From: Candidatus Firestoneibacteriota bacterium
Lineage (GTDB): Bacteria > JACRDZ01
Length of the DNA stretch: 8,654 nucleotides
Direction of reading: 5' to 3'
Assembly (NCBI GenBank): GCA_016212735.1
Contig: JACRDZ010000289.1
Location: forward strand, 1-8,654
The notes beneath the pieces were generated by a model, which saw only the letters and a program-made list of their open reading frames with translations, ran no database searches and was not told the DNA's origin. Positions within the stretch are counted from its first letter, which is position 1; the number at the start of each line of letters is the position of its first letter. Shown in pieces: positions 6,257 through 8,654 of the stretch. A program made the translations under genes and the position numbers.

Positions 6257-6940
6257 ATGTTATATCGTCTGGATCTTCATATTCATAGTTCTGCTTCGAA
6301 TTGCTTTAAAACTGAAGAGAAAAATACACAAGTAATTAATCAGGGAATTATTCAAAAAGCTAAGAGTTTGAATTTAAATATGATTGGGATTACTGATCAT
6401 TATTCTGTAAAAAATTTTCAAGATATAAAAATATTAGCTGATATAGAAAATATCACAGTGCTTCCTGGAGTTGAGTTGTCCTTGAAAACTCATCTGCCGG
6501 AAAAAGTATCGCTTGTTGTTCTTTTTAAAGAAAATACAGACCCTGTTTTTATCAAAAAAATATTATTAAAATTAAATGTTCCAGAAGAAACATATGGAAA
6601 CGGAAAATATTTATTAAATCAGAATATTGAAAAAATTTTATCAATTTTAAGGGAAAATGATTGTTTGGTTATTTCTGCTCATCAGGATAAAAATGAAAGC
6701 CGTATATCATATATACCTATTCTCATATCAAATGGGATTCTCCTTTTTGACCTGCATTCACCTGATAATAAAGACGAATTTATTAAAATATTTGGGAAAT
6801 ATAATATTATTCCTTTGAAATTTTCTGATGCACACGAGATAAATAATGTAGGAAAATATTTTATGGAGTTACCTTTATCAAGCTGTTCGTATGAAGGAGT
6901 TATAAAATATTTTAAGGATCTCCAAAACATATTCCAATAG
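6257..6940 (+). CDS. PHP-domain metal-dependent phosphoesterase
   Basis: The 227-aa protein is a compact PHP (polymerase and histidinol phosphatase) domain, a metal-dependent phosphoesterase fold. Metal-ligand motifs are intact and in order: HIH at 8-10, TDH at 46-48, PGVEL at 70-74, AH at 141-142 and SDAHE at 190-194. There is no signal peptide or membrane segment, so it is probably cytoplasmic. Relatives include histidinol phosphatases and the RNase AM/YciV nucleotide phosphatases, but this protein is shorter than those and its substrate cannot be named. ATG 6257 is preceded by AGGAG at 6241-6245, a rather long 11-nt spacing, overlapping the larC stop. The tight arrangement makes it the fourth gene of the dusB-larB-larC operon. 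Its 3' end overlaps the convergent phosphofructokinase gene by 29 bp. Confidence 0.85.
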   Translation: MLYRLDLHIHSSASNCFKTEEKNTQVINQGIIQKAKSLNLNMIGITDHYSVKNFQDIKILADIENITVLPGVELSLKTHLPEKVSLVVLFKENTDPVFIKKILLKLNVPEETYGNGKYLLNQNIEKILSILRENDCLVISAHQDKNESRISYIPILISNGILLFDLHSPDNKDEFIKIFGKYNIIPLKFSDAHEINNVGKYFMELPLSSCSYEGVIKYFKDLQNIFQ

Positions 6941-8006
6941 AACGTGCGGTTCTTACAATCTGTCCTTCTGGCTTTACATTCTTTGTTTCCCTGACAGCTT
7001 CATTTAAAGGTACTGAAACAATATCAGGTGTTTGTAAAGCTACCATTACTCCAAATTGCTCTTCATGAACCATCTGTATAGCTTCAGTTCCAAATCTAGT
7101 AGCCAGAATACGGTCAAAAGGAGAGGGATTCCCTCCGCGCTGAAGATGTCCCAGAATTGTTACACGCGTTTCTATCCCTGTTTTTTTCTCAAGCTTATCT
7201 CCTATTAAATTACCAATTCCACCAAGACGTATTGCTTCACTTGTATCTTCAACTATTTTTTTAACTACAACCTGTCCGCCTTTTTCCTTAGCGCCTTCTG
7301 CAATAACAATTATACTAAATTTTTTACCATATTTCTGCCGCTCGAAAATTTTATTGCATATACTATCAATACTAAATGGGATTTCAGGAATTAATATAAC
7401 ATCAGCACCTCCTGCAATACCTGCATGAAGAGCAATCCATCCTGCATTGCGTCCCATTACTTCCACAATCATAACGCGGTGGTGGGATTCTGCTGTTGTA
7501 TGCAGTTTATCAATAGCTTCAGTTGCTGTTATAAGCGCAGTATCAAAACCAAAAGTAACATCAGTACATGATAGGTCATTATCAATAGTTTTGGGAACAC
7601 CAACAACAGGAACTCCTTTCTTATACAGTTCATAAGCTATTTTTAAAGACCCATCTCCTCCAATAACAATTAAAGCTGATAAATCCAGTTTTTTAATATT
7701 TTCTAAAACACTGGCTGAAACATCTTTAATTTCTTTCTTCCCATCTGTTTCTACCAGATAGCGAAAAGGATTATCTCTGTTGGAAGTTCCAAGAATAGTT
7801 CCGCCGCGTGATAGTATGCCGGAAACATCATTGATTTTTAAGGGTATGGAATTATTATTAATAAGTCCTTTATATCCATCCAGAATACCTGTAATTCCCA
7901 TACTATATTCAAGTATACCTCTTTTAACTATGGCTCTTATAACTGCATTTAATCCCGGACAATCTCCACCTCCGGTAAGTACTCCAATGCGTTTATTTTT
8001 ATTCAT
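6912..8006 (-). CDS. pfkA: 6-phosphofructokinase (PfkA family)
   Basis: It phosphorylates fructose-6-phosphate to fructose-1,6-bisphosphate in glycolysis. The 364-aa protein shows GVLTGGGDCPGLNAVIR at 8-24, GGDGS at 116-120, PKTIDND at 138-144 with catalytic Asp142, MGRNAGWIAL at 184-193, PEIPF at 207-211, AEGAKEKGG at 236-244 and LGHLQRGGNPSPFDRI at 285-300. By alignment with the E. coli enzyme, Gly119 sits at position 104 (Gly in ATP enzymes, Asp in PPi enzymes) and Lys139 at position 124 (Gly in the E. coli ATP enzyme, Lys in PPi enzymes). This Gly/Lys mix is known from some ATP-dependent members, so ATP is the likelier donor. ATG 8006 has AAGGG at 8011-8015. It lies 12 bp after the upstream gene, so the two are probably co-transcribed. 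Confidence 0.94.
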   Translation of the reverse strand: MNKNKRIGVLTGGGDCPGLNAVIRAIVKRGILEYSMGITGILDGYKGLINNNSIPLKINDVSGILSRGGTILGTSNRDNPFRYLVETDGKKEIKDVSASVLENIKKLDLSALIVIGGDGSLKIAYELYKKGVPVVGVPKTIDNDLSCTDVTFGFDTALITATEAIDKLHTTAESHHRVMIVEVMGRNAGWIALHAGIAGGADVILIPEIPFSIDSICNKIFERQKYGKKFSIIVIAEGAKEKGGQVVVKKIVEDTSEAIRLGGIGNLIGDKLEKKTGIETRVTILGHLQRGGNPSPFDRILATRFGTEAIQMVHEEQFGVMVALQTPDIVSVPLNEAVRETKNVKPEGQIVRTARSIGICFGDP

Positions 8007-8018
8007 AAATCCCTTTTT

Positions 8019-8654
8019 TTATTCTGTATATGAATTACCGTGAGATATTCCGAAAAATATATCTCCTGTGATAAAGTCAGATAGATTTTCTTTTTCTGCT
8101 TTAAAATTAAATATTGGATTTTTTGCTTCAGGTTTTTCCATAAAGTAGTTAAATCCAGGAAGATAATCAATTTCATATAATACATTTTCAGATTCTCCTC
8201 CGAAAAACACTCCAAGGAGAGGATGATAGTATTTTTCCTGACTATTTTGTATATTCCAATATTTAAAAAATAATAACGATGTTCCCTGCAATGATATTAT
8301 GTTATCATCCTGATTCTTTTTTGTAAAATAATCATACCTTAATCCTGCATTTGATATTTCAGGTTTATATGTAAATGGATTATATAATAATTCCATACGA
8401 TGAAAACTGATTCTTTTATCTTCTTCTTTATCTATCCATCTTACATCTATGGCACATGGCAGAATCCTTAATCCTGCAGGATAAATTCCAATATCTGTAT
8501 TATTACCTACTCCATATCTATATTCCAGACTATACCCCCAGTTAGATATTATCCATTTTCTTGGAATATACCATTTTAGCTTTCTTTTTTTGCCAAATGA
8601 TACACTGGCATTAATAGCAATTCTCTGCTGTCCTTTTTCCATACGCGGTGCAGC
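8019..8654 (-). CDS. Beta-rich, probably exported or outer-membrane protein (5' end beyond window)
   Basis: I do not recognise the family. The frame is open to the window edge: the codons before the first Met (8642) read Ala-Ala-Pro-Arg, and no Shine-Dalgarno precedes that Met, so the true start is probably outside. About 211 codons are visible. The sequence is rich in Tyr, Trp and Phe, with short alternating polar/hydrophobic runs such as WGYSLEYRYGVGNNTDIGIY, as in beta-barrel strands joined by turns. No hydrophobic helix is visible. The N-terminal AAPRMEKGQQ would fit the start of a mature lipoprotein if a Cys lies just upstream, which cannot be seen here. The C-terminus ends GNSYTE, not the terminal Phe of classical porins. 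It directly precedes pfkA, and the pfkA Shine-Dalgarno lies in the 12-bp gap. Confidence 0.7.
   Translation of the reverse strand, partial: AAPRMEKGQQRIAINASVSFGKKRKLKWYIPRKWIISNWGYSLEYRYGVGNNTDIGIYPAGLRILPCAIDVRWIDKEEDKRISFHRMELLYNPFTYKPEISNAGLRYDYFTKKNQDDNIISLQGTSLLFFKYWNIQNSQEKYYHPLLGVFFGGESENVLYEIDYLPGFNYFMEKPEAKNPIFNFKAEKENLSDFITGDIFFGISHGNSYTE

Noticed and set aside
6682..6930. Reverse-strand open frame inside the PHP gene
   Set aside because: It is a shadow of the intact PHP domain and shows no motif.
7447..8043. Two forward open frames antisense to pfkA
   Set aside because: Both are antisense to conserved phosphofructokinase motifs and lack ribosome binding sites.
8003..8215. Reverse 70-codon frame overlapping the beta-rich protein
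   Set aside because: It is an out-of-frame shadow of the longer frame that runs to the window edge; its composition is low-complexity Lys/Leu/Ile.

Overview
This AT-rich bacterial window reads as a dense stretch of ordinary chromosome from an anaerobic or fermentative, probably diderm bacterium. The diderm guess rests on a beta-barrel-like partial protein at the right edge and on GDP-mannose synthesis. I cannot name the phylum; an uncultured candidate lineage is possible but is not shown by the sequence. No CRISPR array, transposase, tRNA or rRNA was seen.

Left part (1-3064). A hairpin-plus-T terminator (50-76) precedes a two-CBS-domain ORF (116-601). This ORF looks like the detached C-terminal module of an M50 site-2-type protease. 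It has no Shine-Dalgarno and is bounded at both ends by imperfect copies of the same hairpin-forming repeat. It converges on, and overlaps, a leftward sugar-nucleotide operon. That operon holds a phosphomannomutase/phosphoglucomutase (1697-3064) followed by a GDP-mannose pyrophosphorylase (549-1640), driven by a good sigma70-type promoter (3104-3132). The pyrophosphorylase gene carries an in-frame tandem heptanucleotide array (1139-1172). Slippage there would shift the frame, so it could act as an on/off switch for GDP-mannose supply.

Middle (3065-6940). A 269-bp divergent intergenic region holds the leftward promoter, a rightward extended -10 promoter and a GC-richer leader segment that can fold in two mutually exclusive ways. 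It leads into a tight rightward operon: a tRNA-dihydrouridine synthase (dusB-like), larB, larC and a PHP-domain phosphoesterase. LarB and LarC make and metallate the nickel-pincer nucleotide cofactor of lactate racemase-type enzymes. The sulfur-transfer enzyme LarE and the apo-enzyme LarA are not in the window. LarC is one uninterrupted ORF.

Right part (6912-8654). A leftward 6-phosphofructokinase converges on the PHP gene with a 29-bp overlap. Its active site combines the ATP-type Gly with the PPi-type Lys. It lies 12 bp downstream of a beta-rich, probably exported or outer-membrane protein whose start is beyond the window edge.
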